Shown here piece after piece: positions 9,226 through 16,995 of a stretch of DNA of 64,000 nt (position 1 is its first letter; each line of letters begins with the position of its first letter). Made by a program: the position numbers and the translations under genes. The notes beneath the pieces were generated by a model, which saw only the letters and a list, made by a program, of their open reading frames with translations, made no database searches and was not told the DNA's origin. Source of the DNA: Leadbetterella sp964489955 (lineage in GTDB: Bacteria > Bacteroidota > Bacteroidia > Cytophagales > Spirosomataceae); NCBI GenBank assembly GCA_964489955.1, contig CAZBAV010000006.1, positions 1 to 64,000 on the forward strand, given 5' to 3'.

Positions 9226-9230
9226 GGATT
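9204..9230. terminator. Bidirectional terminator made from two overlapping gene ends
   Basis: The arms AATCCTTAAGCC and GGCTTAAGGATT form a 12-bp stem with a 3-nt loop, preceded by an A-tract and followed by TT. The stem contains the stop codons of both convergent genes, so the hairpin is also coding sequence on each strand. Confidence 0.85.
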
Positions 9231-9698
9231 TTGTATAACTTCTACTCCTAGTGACATTATTCCCTGTAGTGGATCTGGCCGCATATTATGGGTTATTTCC
9301 CATTTATACTTTCCGGGCTTTTTGAAAGTGTATGTTTGTAGAGGAGGAGCCGAAATTTTATTATCAAAAATATCTCCAAGGCCTTCTCCATAAGGTTTTC
9401 CTGTTTTTGGCTCGAAAAGTAAAGCTTCCTGCATAGAGGAAGATAAGACTGTTCCACTACTGTCAAGTAATCTTTGTTTAAGGTATATGTTAAAAAACGG
9501 ATAGGCTACACTATTACGCACCAAAAAGTTAAACTTATACGATTTTGTTGTATCTGTGATTTCGAAACGGAAGGTCTGCTTATCTTTTACAAACCATTGG
9601 TTGTCTTTAAAGTCTCGTATTTCCTTAAAGTCTTTACTTTTTTCACAAGAGATGAGGCCTATTATAGAAAACAAGATGAGTACAGAAATACTTCGCAT
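9222..9698 (-). CDS. gldH: Gliding motility lipoprotein GldH
   Basis: The 158-residue lipoprotein has a lipobox LISC with Cys18. The body carries GldH features: an early W in a DNQWF segment, YKFNFLVRNSVAYPFFNIYL and the late PGKYKWEITHNMR stretch. GldH is required for gliding in Flavobacterium johnsoniae, probably by supporting assembly or function of the gliding/type IX secretion machinery in the cell envelope; its molecular role is not defined. It lies downstream of ricT by 82 nt on the same strand, an arrangement I recall as common in Bacteroidota. The 3' end overlaps the convergent DUF3817 gene by 4 nt within a terminator hairpin. Confidence 0.88.
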   Translation of the reverse strand: MRSISVLILFSIIGLISCEKSKDFKEIRDFKDNQWFVKDKQTFRFEITDTTKSYKFNFLVRNSVAYPFFNIYLKQRLLDSSGTVLSSSMQEALLFEPKTGKPYGEGLGDIFDNKISAPPLQTYTFKKPGKYKWEITHNMRPDPLQGIMSLGVEVIQNP

Positions 9699-9780
9699 GA
9701 GTTTAATGTTTTTAACCTGTTAAATTTTAACCAGAAGTTACTTTATCTTATATAAAAGGAATTAAGCATTTGGTCACTCT

Positions 9781-11268
9781 TTATTCCTTAGGTTTGTTGT
9801 TACGATATTTTCTTCGTTTTTTATTTCTGTTTTCTGCATTTTGGTTATCCTGAGGCTTGTTTAGGGCTTCAGGGGCTTTGTTCTGCTGTTCTTGAGGCTT
9901 CCTTTGGGGCTCTTGAGCTTTGTTCTGCTGTTCTTGAGGTTTCCTTTGGGGTTCTTGAGTTCTGTTCTGCTGTTCTTGTGGCTTCCTTTGAGATTCCTGA
10001 GATTTATTTTGTGGTTCTTGTGGCCTCTTTGTGGAATCCTGTGGTCTCCTTTGCCCTTCTTGCGGCTTTCTTTGTGTCTCCTGCGGTTTTCTCTGTGGTT
10101 CGGTACCAGCTACGGACTGCTCATTGCCAGATTTATTTCCTGATTTGTTTTTGTTTTTCTTTGTTTTCTTCTGATGATATTTTTTATCTAAACGCTCTAA
10201 GTCCGTATTTATCCCAACAGGTTTGGCGGCTGCAAGTTCGCCTTGTTCGCTTAAGTCTTCTAAAGCTACCGGTTTTTTGCCTTGGGAATTCATCTTTTGG
10301 ATTTCAACTACCTGTACACAAGGTATAGGATACCAGTTGGTGTCATTGGGGTAGCTAAACCACATAATCCTTCTGAAAATGTCTGTTTTCTGTAAGGCAG
10401 CGTCTCCTTTTTCTGTTTGTAGGGGGCGGTCTACGGATGGAATTCCTCTTATTGCATCTATATATGTTTCTAGCTCATAATTGAGGCAACACTTTAGACG
10501 TCCACATTGCCCGGATAGCTTTGCTGGGTTTAAGGAAAGGTTTTGGTATCTAGCGGCTGCTGTAGGTATAGCTTTAAAGTCTGATAACCAAGTAGAGCAG
10601 CAAAGCTCACGGCCACAAGAACCTATTCCACCTAATCTACCTGCTTCCTGACGTAGGCTTATTTGCCTCATCTCAATCCGTACTTTAAACTCTCCCGCCA
10701 ACATTTTTATAAGCTCACGGAAGTCTACACGCTCATCAGCTGAGTAATAAAAGGTGGCTTTGGTGTTGTCTGACTGGAACTCTACTTCCGACAGTTTGAG
10801 ATTCAGTTTAAGCTCCTTACATATTTCGCGGGTACGGTACATGGTAGGCAAATCCCGATTAATAGCTTGGCTATGTTTTTCAAGGTCTTTTTCGTTTGCC
10901 AATCTTTGGATTACCCTTAACTCAGATGTATCAGAAATACCTTTCTTCAGAAGCTGAAGCCTAACCAGTTCACCTTGTAGAGAAACATGCCCAATATGGT
11001 AACCAGTGGGCATTTCGCATACCACAAAATCACCCGTGTATAATTCTATCTGGTTTTTGTTTATGAAATACTCTTTACGTCCTCCTTTGAATTTCACCTC
11101 TACTACTGTGTATTTGGGAGTGGCGTAGCTCATATTGGCCAGCCAGTCAAAAGAGTTCATTTTATTACATCCTGCCGATGCACACCCACCGCTTCCGCAG
11201 CCAGGGGTGGTCTTAGTTGTAGTAGATAAAACACCACAACCGCCTGAAGAACACTGTCCACATGCCAT
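9781..11268 (-). CDS. ricT: RicT/PSP1-domain regulatory iron-sulfur protein with repetitive C-terminal tail
   Basis: The protein is 495 residues. The N-terminus is rich in Gly/Cys (Cys at 3, 6, 11, 24, 29, 34), the core is the PSP1 domain with the cysteine clusters C218/C223/C224 and C255/C260/C261, and from about residue 365 there is a basic then Pro/Gln-rich tail of near-repeats of QRKPQE and QNKAQEP. In Bacillus, RicT (YaaT) forms an Fe-S complex with RicA and RicF that affects RNA processing and development; its role in Bacteroidota is not established. The tail is far longer than in YaaT and looks disordered. The gene sits between purD and gldH on one strand. Confidence 0.85.
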   Translation of the reverse strand: MACGQCSSGGCGVLSTTTKTTPGCGSGGCASAGCNKMNSFDWLANMSYATPKYTVVEVKFKGGRKEYFINKNQIELYTGDFVVCEMPTGYHIGHVSLQGELVRLQLLKKGISDTSELRVIQRLANEKDLEKHSQAINRDLPTMYRTREICKELKLNLKLSEVEFQSDNTKATFYYSADERVDFRELIKMLAGEFKVRIEMRQISLRQEAGRLGGIGSCGRELCCSTWLSDFKAIPTAAARYQNLSLNPAKLSGQCGRLKCCLNYELETYIDAIRGIPSVDRPLQTEKGDAALQKTDIFRRIMWFSYPNDTNWYPIPCVQVVEIQKMNSQGKKPVALEDLSEQGELAAAKPVGINTDLERLDKKYHQKKTKKNKNKSGNKSGNEQSVAGTEPQRKPQETQRKPQEGQRRPQDSTKRPQEPQNKSQESQRKPQEQQNRTQEPQRKPQEQQNKAQEPQRKPQEQQNKAPEALNKPQDNQNAENRNKKRRKYRNNKPKE

Positions 11269-11302
11269 ACTAAATTCCTATATATTAACTATTTGTGTGT
11301 AA

Positions 11303-11310
11303 CAAATAGA
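11303..11310 (-). promoter_or_regulatory. Possible ricT promoter element within an inverted repeat
   Basis: On the minus strand TCTATTTG matches TAnnTTTG at seven of eight positions, 35 nt upstream of the ricT ATG. It forms one arm of the inverted repeat CTATTTG-tgtgtaa-CAAATAG (11289-11309), which could be an operator or chance. Confidence 0.3.
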
Positions 11311-11343
11311 GTAAAGCCAAAACTTATAAAGAAACAAATCTAG

Positions 11344-12633
11344 TTATTTCTCTAGAAATTCCTTTAAATCTAATCCAATATCTTTTCTGTAATACTTGTT
11401 TTTGAACTTAACGTTCCTTGCCAATCTTTGCGATTTTGTAATGGCCGCAGCCATGGTACGTCCCATACCTGTAAGTGCAATTACCCTGCCACCGTTGGTA
11501 AGTATATTGCCGTTTTCGTTCTTTGTGCCAGCATGAAAAACGATGGTTTCTCCACTACTTTCCGGGATTTCCATGGTGTTTCCTTTTTTGTACTCTTCAG
11601 GATATCCACCCGCCACAACCATTGTGGTAACGGCATATTTAGGGGTAGTTTTAATAGATACTTTATCCAGTGTGCCTTTTGCCGCAGCGGTAAATAAACG
11701 TACTAGATCGGTTTTTATCCTTGGTAAAACTACTTCGGTTTCCGGGTCACCCATACGGACATTGTATTCTATAACTGAAGGTTCGCCACCGTCATTCATC
11801 AAACCTATAAAGATAAACCCTACATAGTGTATGCCTTCTTTCTGAAGACCATCTAAAGTGGGCTTTACGACTTTCTCTTCTACTTTGCTTAAAAATGAAC
11901 TATCAGCAAAAGGTACCGGGGACACGGCTCCCATTCCACCTGTATTTAAACCGGTGTCTCCTTCGCCAATTCTTTTGTAGTCTTTAGCTTCTGGTAAGAT
12001 TACATAATTTTTGCCATCCGTAAGTACAAAAACAGAAAGTTCAATTCCTTTTAAGAACTGCTCTACTAAAACCCTGCTGCCAGCTTCGCCAAATTTCCCA
12101 CCCTGTAACATATCCTTTAGTGCAGTCTGGGCCTCAGATAAATGTTCTGTAATAATTACACCTTTTCCGGCAGCTAAACCATCGGCTTTAAGAACGTAAG
12201 GCCCTGGTTTGGATTCCAGGTAAGCTAAACCTTCGGAAATACTATCTGCGGTAAATGTTTGGGAATAAGCTGTAGGAATGCCATACTTAACCATGAAATT
12301 CTTGGAAAAGTCTTTACTCCCCTCTAATTGAGCTCCTGCGGCATCAGGGCCAATGATTTTTATTTTTTTGAGAGCTTTATCTTTCTTAAAAAAGTCTACA
12401 ATGCCATTTACAAGGGGATCTTCTGGTCCTACTATAACCAGCTCTATGTTTTTTTCAATGACGGTTTTTTTAATTCCGTCAAAATCATTAACCTGAACAT
12501 TAATATTGGTAGCAATTTGGCCTGTCCCGGCGTTTCCTGGAGCTACAAATAAAGAGGTGCACTTAGGACTTTGTACTATTTTCCATGCAAATGCGTGCTC
12601 TCTTCCGCCTGAACCCAATATAAGAATGTTCAT
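11344..12633 (-). CDS. purD: Phosphoribosylamine-glycine ligase (GAR synthetase)
   Basis: The 429-residue enzyme joins glycine to 5-phosphoribosylamine with ATP in the second step of de novo purine synthesis. The N-terminus MNILILGSGGREHAF is the standard PurD start, and the ATP-grasp core shows YNVRMGDPETEVVLPRI. A longer in-frame start at 12690 exists, but those 19 residues are not conserved in the family, and a promoter element at 12658-12665 would lie inside them, so I place the start at 12633. The cytoplasmic enzyme stands upstream of ricT by 75 nt with no other pur gene nearby. The identification is secure. Confidence 0.97.
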   Translation of the reverse strand: MNILILGSGGREHAFAWKIVQSPKCTSLFVAPGNAGTGQIATNINVQVNDFDGIKKTVIEKNIELVIVGPEDPLVNGIVDFFKKDKALKKIKIIGPDAAGAQLEGSKDFSKNFMVKYGIPTAYSQTFTADSISEGLAYLESKPGPYVLKADGLAAGKGVIITEHLSEAQTALKDMLQGGKFGEAGSRVLVEQFLKGIELSVFVLTDGKNYVILPEAKDYKRIGEGDTGLNTGGMGAVSPVPFADSSFLSKVEEKVVKPTLDGLQKEGIHYVGFIFIGLMNDGGEPSVIEYNVRMGDPETEVVLPRIKTDLVRLFTAAAKGTLDKVSIKTTPKYAVTTMVVAGGYPEEYKKGNTMEIPESSGETIVFHAGTKNENGNILTNGGRVIALTGMGRTMAAAITKSQRLARNVKFKNKYYRKDIGLDLKEFLEK

Positions 12634-12657
12634 ATTTTGTATATTTTGTCTATCCTG

Positions 12658-12665
12658 CAAATTTA
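12658..12665 (-). promoter_or_regulatory. Bacteroidota -7 promoter element for purD
   Basis: On the minus strand this reads TAAATTTG, an exact match, with TTG about 22 nt upstream. The predicted start near 12651 gives an 18-nt leader and supports the purD start at 12633. Confidence 0.6.
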
Positions 12666-12716
12666 CGAGGTTTTTTTGGGATGCGTGCAACGTTTGTTTT
12701 GATGCTGTGTCTTTAG

Positions 12717-13310
12717 ATGAAAAATATGGAAAAATTTATGAAAAAGCTATTATTGTTTTTAGTGTTTTGTGGGTTTATGGCCACGGATGTCACAGCCCAA
12801 GAGAAAAAGAGGTTAAAGTCTGTGAGGGTTTCCGGAGCCGGAGGTGACTCACTTAGGGTCTATGTTCGATCTGGTGACAGGCTTTTGGATACGCTTATCA
12901 CTGGACGTAGTATTAAGGCTTTTGAGTGGCCAAGTAATGGATGGGAAGACATGGGGCACCCTTTGTTTAAAAGAAAGTTTGACTTTGATAAATTAAGAGA
13001 GGATTTAGACTTGAATTTTCGGGTGTTTTCGCCGGACTTTGTTTCCAGTAGTTTTTCTCTGTACGGAATAAAGGTCTACACTAATAAGCCTAATAAGCAA
13101 ATACTGAATGTAGGGTTTAAATGCGACGAAGAGTCTGACGTTTCGGTAGTAGTTCTAGATTTGGACGGAAATAAAGTAGCTTCTAAAAAAGTAGAAGGTA
13201 TAAAAGGAGAGTATTTTGAACAACTAGATTTAGGAGAAAATGCAGAAGGAAACCATGTAGTAATGATTAGGCAGGGAGATGCACTAATAACCCGCACAGT
13301 AAAAATTTAG
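12717..13310 (+). CDS. Secreted protein of unknown function with type IX-like C-terminal domain
   Basis: I do not recognise a specific family for this 197-residue protein. It begins with a short basic segment and hydrophobic stretch ending near VTAQ, a typical Sec signal peptide; ATG at 12738 is an equally good start. From about residue 110 the sequence (NVGFKCDEESDVSVVVLDLDG, then LGENAEGNHVVMIRQGD and a final RTVKI) resembles the beta-sandwich C-terminal sorting domain of type IX secretion cargo, though without a clean PNP motif. It is divergent from purD and ends at a strong terminator. The export prediction is good; type IX sorting is a weaker inference. Confidence 0.6.
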   Translation: MKNMEKFMKKLLLFLVFCGFMATDVTAQEKKRLKSVRVSGAGGDSLRVYVRSGDRLLDTLITGRSIKAFEWPSNGWEDMGHPLFKRKFDFDKLREDLDLNFRVFSPDFVSSSFSLYGIKVYTNKPNKQILNVGFKCDEESDVSVVVLDLDGNKVASKKVEGIKGEYFEQLDLGENAEGNHVVMIRQGDALITRTVKI

Positions 13311-13316
13311 ACAAAG

Positions 13317-13346
13317 AAAACGGCCACAGGTACTGTGGCCGTTTTT
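13317..13346. terminator. Bidirectional terminator between the secreted protein and LEA-like genes
   Basis: The hairpin CGGCCACAG-gta-CTGTGGCCG has a perfect 9-bp GC-rich stem, with AAAA before and TTTTT after. It can end both convergent genes. Confidence 0.92.
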
Positions 13347-13369
13347 GTATTACATAAAATAGGTAATCT

Positions 13370-14337
13370 CTATTTTTTGCCAAACAAGCGGGCAAAGAAC
13401 CCTTTGGCTTTCTTTGCTACTTCTTGAACTGTTTCCTCTGCTTCGCCGGCTAACTCAGATGCTTTTGCTTTTGCTTTTTGAACAGCTTCGCTAGCATCTT
13501 CTGCTAAATCAGAAAGTTTTTCTGCAGCAGCTTCTTTTACATCACCTGCTTTGTCAGCAAGGTTAGCAGCAATTTTTGAAGCATCTTCTTTAATATCTGC
13601 AANNNNNNNNNNNNNNNNNNNNNNNNNNNNNNNNNNNNNNNNNNNNNNNNNNNNNNNNNNNNNNNNNNNNNNNNNNNNNNNNNNNNNNNNNNNNNNNNNN
13701 NNGCTTTGTCAGCAAGGTTAGCAGCAATTTTTGAAGCATCTTCTTTAATATCTGCAATTTTTTCTGCTGCGGCTTCTTTTACATCACCTGCTTTATCTGC
13801 AAGGTTAGCAGCAATAGCCGAAGCGTCTTCTTTGAGATCTGCAAATTTTTCTGCAGCAGCATCTTTCACATCACCAGCTTTGTCAGCAAGGTTAGCAGCA
13901 ATTTTTGAAGCATCTTCTTTAATATCTGCAAATTTTTCCGCTGCAGCATCTTTCACCTCACTTGCTTTATCCGCAAGGTTACCAGCAATAGCCGAAGCTC
14001 CTTCTTTTAAGTCTCCTATTTTTTCAGCCGCAGAGTCTTTTACGTCACCTAATTTTTCAAGGGCCGCATCTTTTGCATCTTTAGCTTCCTGTGCAATGTT
14101 ATCAGCCACTTCGAAAACACCTTCTCTCTTTTCTTTAAGATCTTCTAATGTTTCAGCCGCAGTTGCTTTCAAGTTGGCAGCTTCTTTGGCAACGGATTCT
14201 GTTGCGGCAGAAATATCCTCCTTTACCTCGTTTACCACTTCAGCAGCTTCTTCTTTTACTACATCAGCAGCATTGGTAGCTAGGTCTTTAGCCTCTTGGG
14301 CTGCATCTTCTATGGTTTTTTTTTTGTTTTCTTGCAT
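13370..14337 (-). CDS. LEA/apolipoprotein-like amphipathic repeat protein (interrupted by assembly gap)
   Basis: The protein is almost entirely Ala/Lys/Glu/Asp-rich amphipathic helix. Its centre is a tandem 29-residue (87-nt) repeat beginning AGDVKDAAAEKFADLKED, and the C-terminus ends KKAKGFFARLFGKK. A 100-N placeholder (13603-13702) sits in the repeats; the reading frame after it continues to a stop at 13370, so a stop near 13537 is a frame artefact. Repeat phase and frame agree on a true gap of 32 + 87n nt. No signal peptide is seen. Proteins of this type are linked to desiccation or membrane protection, but that is inference. It follows the pseudouridine synthase gene by 15 nt. Confidence 0.75.
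13603..13702. other. Assembly gap (100 N) inside an 87-nt tandem repeat
   Basis: Matching repeat units start at 13548 and 13703. For the units to stay in phase the true gap must be 32 nt or 119 nt (or more by 87), and those lengths also restore the reading frame. Confidence 0.9.
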
Positions 14338-14352
14338 GATTGTTTATTGTTT

Positions 14353-16311
14353 TCACAAAAATACAGAAATTTCAATAATATATTTTACTCTAATTACCTC
14401 TTTTTCAGTTAAAAACCGCCAATTTCCCCGAGGTAAATCTTTTTTGGTTAAGCCAGCGTAAGTAGTCCTGTCTAGTTTGGTAACTTCGTAGCCCAAATGC
14501 TCAAAAATACGTCTTACAATCCTGTTTTTTCCGCTGTGGATTTCTACTCCAATTACCTGTTGGTCTGGTGTGACTACAGATACTTTGTCCGGTTTTATAA
14601 ACCCATCTTCTAACTCAAAGCCCACAGAAATTTTATCGAAGTCATCTCCTGTAATTGGTTTGTCAATTTCTACCTGGTAAATTTTTCGTATTTCATTAGA
14701 TGGGTGCGAGAGCTTGTCAGCCAGCTCACCATCGTTTGTAAGTAAAAGTAATCCAGTTGTGGCTCTGTCTAACCTTCCTACAGGGTAAACCCTTTCTTCA
14801 CAAGCCTTATCTACCAGCTCCATCACTGTTCTACGACCCTCTGGGTCATCAGTAGTAGTTATGAAATCCTTTGGTTTGTTTAGGAGTAAATAAACAAGTT
14901 TTTCGCGATTAAGGATTTTACGGCCGTATTTTACTACGTCCGTAGGTTTTACTTGGTAGCCCATTTCGGTAATGGTTTGGCCATTTACCGTTATTTGTCC
15001 GCTCTCTATAAAGCCATCTGCTTCCCTTCTGGAACAAAGTCCAGCATTGGCAATGTACCTATTTAAGCGTATTGTATCTCCAGTTTTAAGTGAAGCCTCT
15101 ATTTTTTCTCTTTTTTTCTCTCCAACTTTCTCTAGAAGTTTTTCTTCTGAGTAGTCAGGTCTTTTTTGCGGCTTCATGGTTTTTCCATACTCGAAGCTAT
15201 CACCTTCTCCTCTTACACCAAATTTTCTCCTTGGTCTTTCGTTCGAATCGGAGTCTCTTCTTGGAGGTCTGTCGTCTGAATCAAAACGTCTTTTCGGTCT
15301 ATCATCCGAGTTGAAGTCCTTTCTTGGAGGTCTGTCGTCTGAATCAAAACGTCTTTTCGGTCTGTCATCCGAATTGAAGTCCTTTCTTGGAGGTCTTTCG
15401 TCTGAATCAAAACGTCTTTTTGGTCTATCATCTGAGTTGAACTCTCTTCTTGGAGGTCTTTCGTCTGAGTCAAAACGTCTTTTTGGTCTGTCGTCAGAAT
15501 TGAAAACTCTTCTTGGAGGTCTGTCGTCTGAATCAAAACGTCTTTTTGGTCTGTCGTCCGAGTTGAAGTCTCTTCTTGGCGGTCTTTCATCTGAGTCAAA
15601 ACGTCTTTTTGGTCTATCATCCGAGTTGAAGTCTCTTCTTGGAGGTCTTTCGTCTGACTCAAAACGTCTTTTCGGTCTATCATCTGAGTTGAAGTCTCTT
15701 TTAGGACGGTCATCAGAGCCGAAGTTTCTTCTCGGTCTGTCGCCAGAGTTGAAGTCTCTTCTAGGACGATCATCAGAACCGAAGTTTCTTTTTGGTCTGT
15801 CGTCAGAATTGAAGTCTCTTTTAGGACGGTCATCAGAACCGAAGTTTCTTTTTGGTCTGTCACCAGAATTGAAGTCTCTTTTAGGACGGTCATCAGAACC
15901 GAAGTTTCTTTTTGGTCTGTCGCCAGAATTGAAGTCTCTTTTTGGACGATCATCAGAACCGAAGTTTCTTTTTGGTCTGTCGTCAGAATTGAAGTCTCNN
16001 NNNNNNNNNNNNNNNNNNNNNNNNNNNNNNNNNNNNNNNNNNNNNNNNNNNNNNNNNNNNNNNNNNNNNNNNNNNNNNNNNNNNNNNNNNNNNNNNNNAT
16101 TGAAGTCTCTTTTTGGACGATCATCAGAACCGAAGTTTCTTTTTGGTCTGTCGCCAGAATTGAAGTCTCTTTTAGGACGGTCATCAGAACCGAAGTTTTT
16201 TTTCGGTCTGTCGTCTGAGTATGATTTGCGGTTATCTCGGCTTTTATCCGAACCAAATCTTTTTCCTTTGTCTGAATTTCTGTCAGACCCAGAGTCATTA
16301 TTTCTTCTCAT
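14353..16311 (-). CDS. RsuA/RluB-type 23S/16S rRNA pseudouridine synthase with long repetitive N-terminus
   Basis: The C-terminal 240 residues are a normal pseudouridine synthase: an S4 RNA-binding domain from about 414 (LNRYIANAGLCSRREADGF) and the RsuA/RluB catalytic motif GRLDRATTGLLLL with Asp515. Before it lie roughly 330 residues of repeats: 20-residue units alternating RPKRDFNSGD and RPKRNFGSDD, then 21-residue units with RPPRRDFNSDD and RPKRRFDSDE. This Arg/Asp-rich, aromatic-spaced tail is presumably disordered and may bind RNA. Shorter versions occur in other Bacteroidota. A 100-N gap lies in the repeats, so the length is uncertain. An exact promoter with both boxes precedes the ATG. 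Confidence 0.9.
   Translation of the reverse strand: MRRNNDSGSDRNSDKGKRFGSDKSRDNRKSYSDDRPKKNFGSDDRPKRDFNSGDRPKRNFGSDDRPKRDFNXXXXXXXXXXXXXXXXXXXXXXXXXXXXXXXXXXDFNSDDRPKRNFGSDDRPKRDFNSGDRPKRNFGSDDRPKRDFNSGDRPKRNFGSDDRPKRDFNSDDRPKRNFGSDDRPRRDFNSGDRPRRNFGSDDRPKRDFNSDDRPKRRFESDERPPRRDFNSDDRPKRRFDSDERPPRRDFNSDDRPKRRFDSDDRPPRRVFNSDDRPKRRFDSDERPPRREFNSDDRPKRRFDSDERPPRKDFNSDDRPKRRFDSDDRPPRKDFNSDDRPKRRFDSDDRPPRRDSDSNERPRRKFGVRGEGDSFEYGKTMKPQKRPDYSEEKLLEKVGEKKREKIEASLKTGDTIRLNRYIANAGLCSRREADGFIESGQITVNGQTITEMGYQVKPTDVVKYGRKILNREKLVYLLLNKPKDFITTTDDPEGRRTVMELVDKACEERVYPVGRLDRATTGLLLLTNDGELADKLSHPSNEIRKIYQVEIDKPITGDDFDKISVGFELEDGFIKPDKVSVVTPDQQVIGVEIHSGKNRIVRRIFEHLGYEVTKLDRTTYAGLTKKDLPRGNWRFLTEKEVIRVKYIIEISVFL
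15213..16230. repeat. Tandem 60-nt and 63-nt coding repeats
   Basis: The repeat array encodes the N-terminus of the pseudouridine synthase. The right part (about 15690-16200) has 60-nt units, and the left part (about 15230-15690) has 63-nt units, the extra codon being a second proline. It lacks the spacer-like unique sequence of a CRISPR array. Confidence 0.9.
15999..16098. other. Assembly gap (100 N) inside the 60-nt repeats
   Basis: Equivalent repeat positions at 15988 and 16099 stay in phase if the real gap is 49 or 109 nt (or more by 60); the reading frame is the same on both sides. Confidence 0.9.
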
Positions 16312-16339
16312 TGCAATATCCCTACTGTAAATTAGGGTG

Positions 16340-16373
16340 CAAAAATAGTTGGTTTTTAGGTATTTGGTTCAAA
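16340..16373 (-). promoter_or_regulatory. Promoter of the pseudouridine synthase gene
   Basis: On the minus strand TATTTTTG (16340-16347) matches the -7 consensus exactly, and TTTG (16370-16373) lies 22 nt upstream as the -33 box. The predicted leader is about 22 nt. This is the best two-box promoter in the window. Confidence 0.65.
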
Positions 16374-16384
16374 ATAGAGGAAAT

Positions 16385-16415
16385 AAAAAAGGCATCCGTT
16401 TGTGGATGCCTTTTT
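16385..16415 (-). terminator. Terminator of the carbamoyltransferase/SxtJ operon
   Basis: The stem GGCATCC/GGATGCC with a 6-nt loop is flanked by A6 and T5 tracts and starts right after the SxtJ stop. On the minus strand the T-tract follows the hairpin. Confidence 0.88.
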
Positions 16416-16416
16416 C

Positions 16417-16818
16417 TTACCAAATATTGTCGAAATCTTCAGGTTTGTACTGGTGGTTTCTTGTGTGATAAACGGTGCTTTCTTTATCTTTCAGGGAAAG
16501 AAAGTTCTTTCTCACAAAAAGCTTTTGCATCCAGGCAAAAGGCGTAAGAAAAACAAAGAACACTAAACCGAGAATCAAACGTGTATTAATATACCCTAAA
16601 ATAAGGGCTATTTTAAACCAAACCCACAATACCGCATTTTGGAAAGTGGTAGAAAGTAAAGAAAGTACCCCTACACCAGCAGAAAAATACAGCAAGTAGT
16701 TAGCTACGCCTTCTTTCTTAAAGTAGTATTTAAATAGTAGGTGCAATACCAAGAACCCCACAACTATAACTAGGATAGATTGGGTCTTGTCTTGTTTTTT
16801 AAGCGTTTCTTCCGTCAT
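16417..16818 (-). CDS. SxtJ family membrane protein
   Basis: The 133-residue protein has about four hydrophobic segments (14-32, 38-57, 62-80, 84-104) and a C-terminal tail ending YHTRNHQYKPEDFDNIW, which fits the SxtJ family. SxtJ is named from the saxitoxin clusters of cyanobacteria, where sxtI, sxtJ and sxtK are neighbours, but relatives occur widely in bacteria that make no toxin, and the function is unknown. Here it is the last of three genes after a carbamoyltransferase and a 49-residue DUF5989 protein, 4 nt after the latter, ending at a terminator. I infer a membrane partner of the carbamoyltransferase. Confidence 0.75.
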   Translation of the reverse strand: MTEETLKKQDKTQSILVIVVGFLVLHLLFKYYFKKEGVANYLLYFSAGVGVLSLLSTTFQNAVLWVWFKIALILGYINTRLILGLVFFVFLTPFAWMQKLFVRKNFLSLKDKESTVYHTRNHQYKPEDFDNIW

Positions 16819-16822
16819 TTTT

Positions 16823-16972
16823 TTAGAATAGGGTATAGATAAATGGAGCTATAGCAGAGCTACCGCCAATTACGATTAAAATACCTACAAGTAATAAGAT
16901 AATGATAAGGGGAGCTAACCAAAACTTCTTTCTAGCTGCCATAAAACCCCATAAATCTTTTAAAAAGTCCAT
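16823..16972 (-). CDS. DUF5989 (SxtK-like) small membrane protein
   Basis: A 49-codon gene starts at ATG 16972 and translates as MDFLKDLWGFMAARKKFWLA followed by one long hydrophobic helix and IAPFIYTLF at the end. The pattern of a short amphipathic start, basic RKKFW segment, single transmembrane helix and a terminal SxIAPFIYTLF-like motif is that of DUF5989/SxtK proteins. It lies 23 nt after the carbamoyltransferase stop and 4 nt before the SxtJ start, in the same order as in related clusters. Its small size makes it easy for gene callers to miss. It probably sits in the inner membrane with SxtJ. The function is unknown. Confidence 0.82.
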   Translation of the reverse strand: MDFLKDLWGFMAARKKFWLAPLIIILLLVGILIVIGGSSAIAPFIYTLF

Positions 16973-16995
16973 AATTATTATGTATTAATTATTTT

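Noticed and set aside
13706..14461. 251-codon plus-strand frame opposite the LEA-like gene
   Set aside because: It is antisense to the Ala-rich repeats and crosses into the pseudouridine synthase gene; it is an artefact of repeat composition.
15213..16230. Regular repeats resembling a CRISPR array
   Set aside because: The units are contiguous 60/63-nt coding repeats with no unique spacers and no cas genes nearby.
15176..16330. Long open frame (384 codons) on the plus strand across the pseudouridine synthase repeats
   Set aside because: It is the antisense reading of the tandem repeats, which contain no stop in that frame by repetition; it has no ribosome-binding site or promoter, and the minus-strand frame carries the known catalytic domain.
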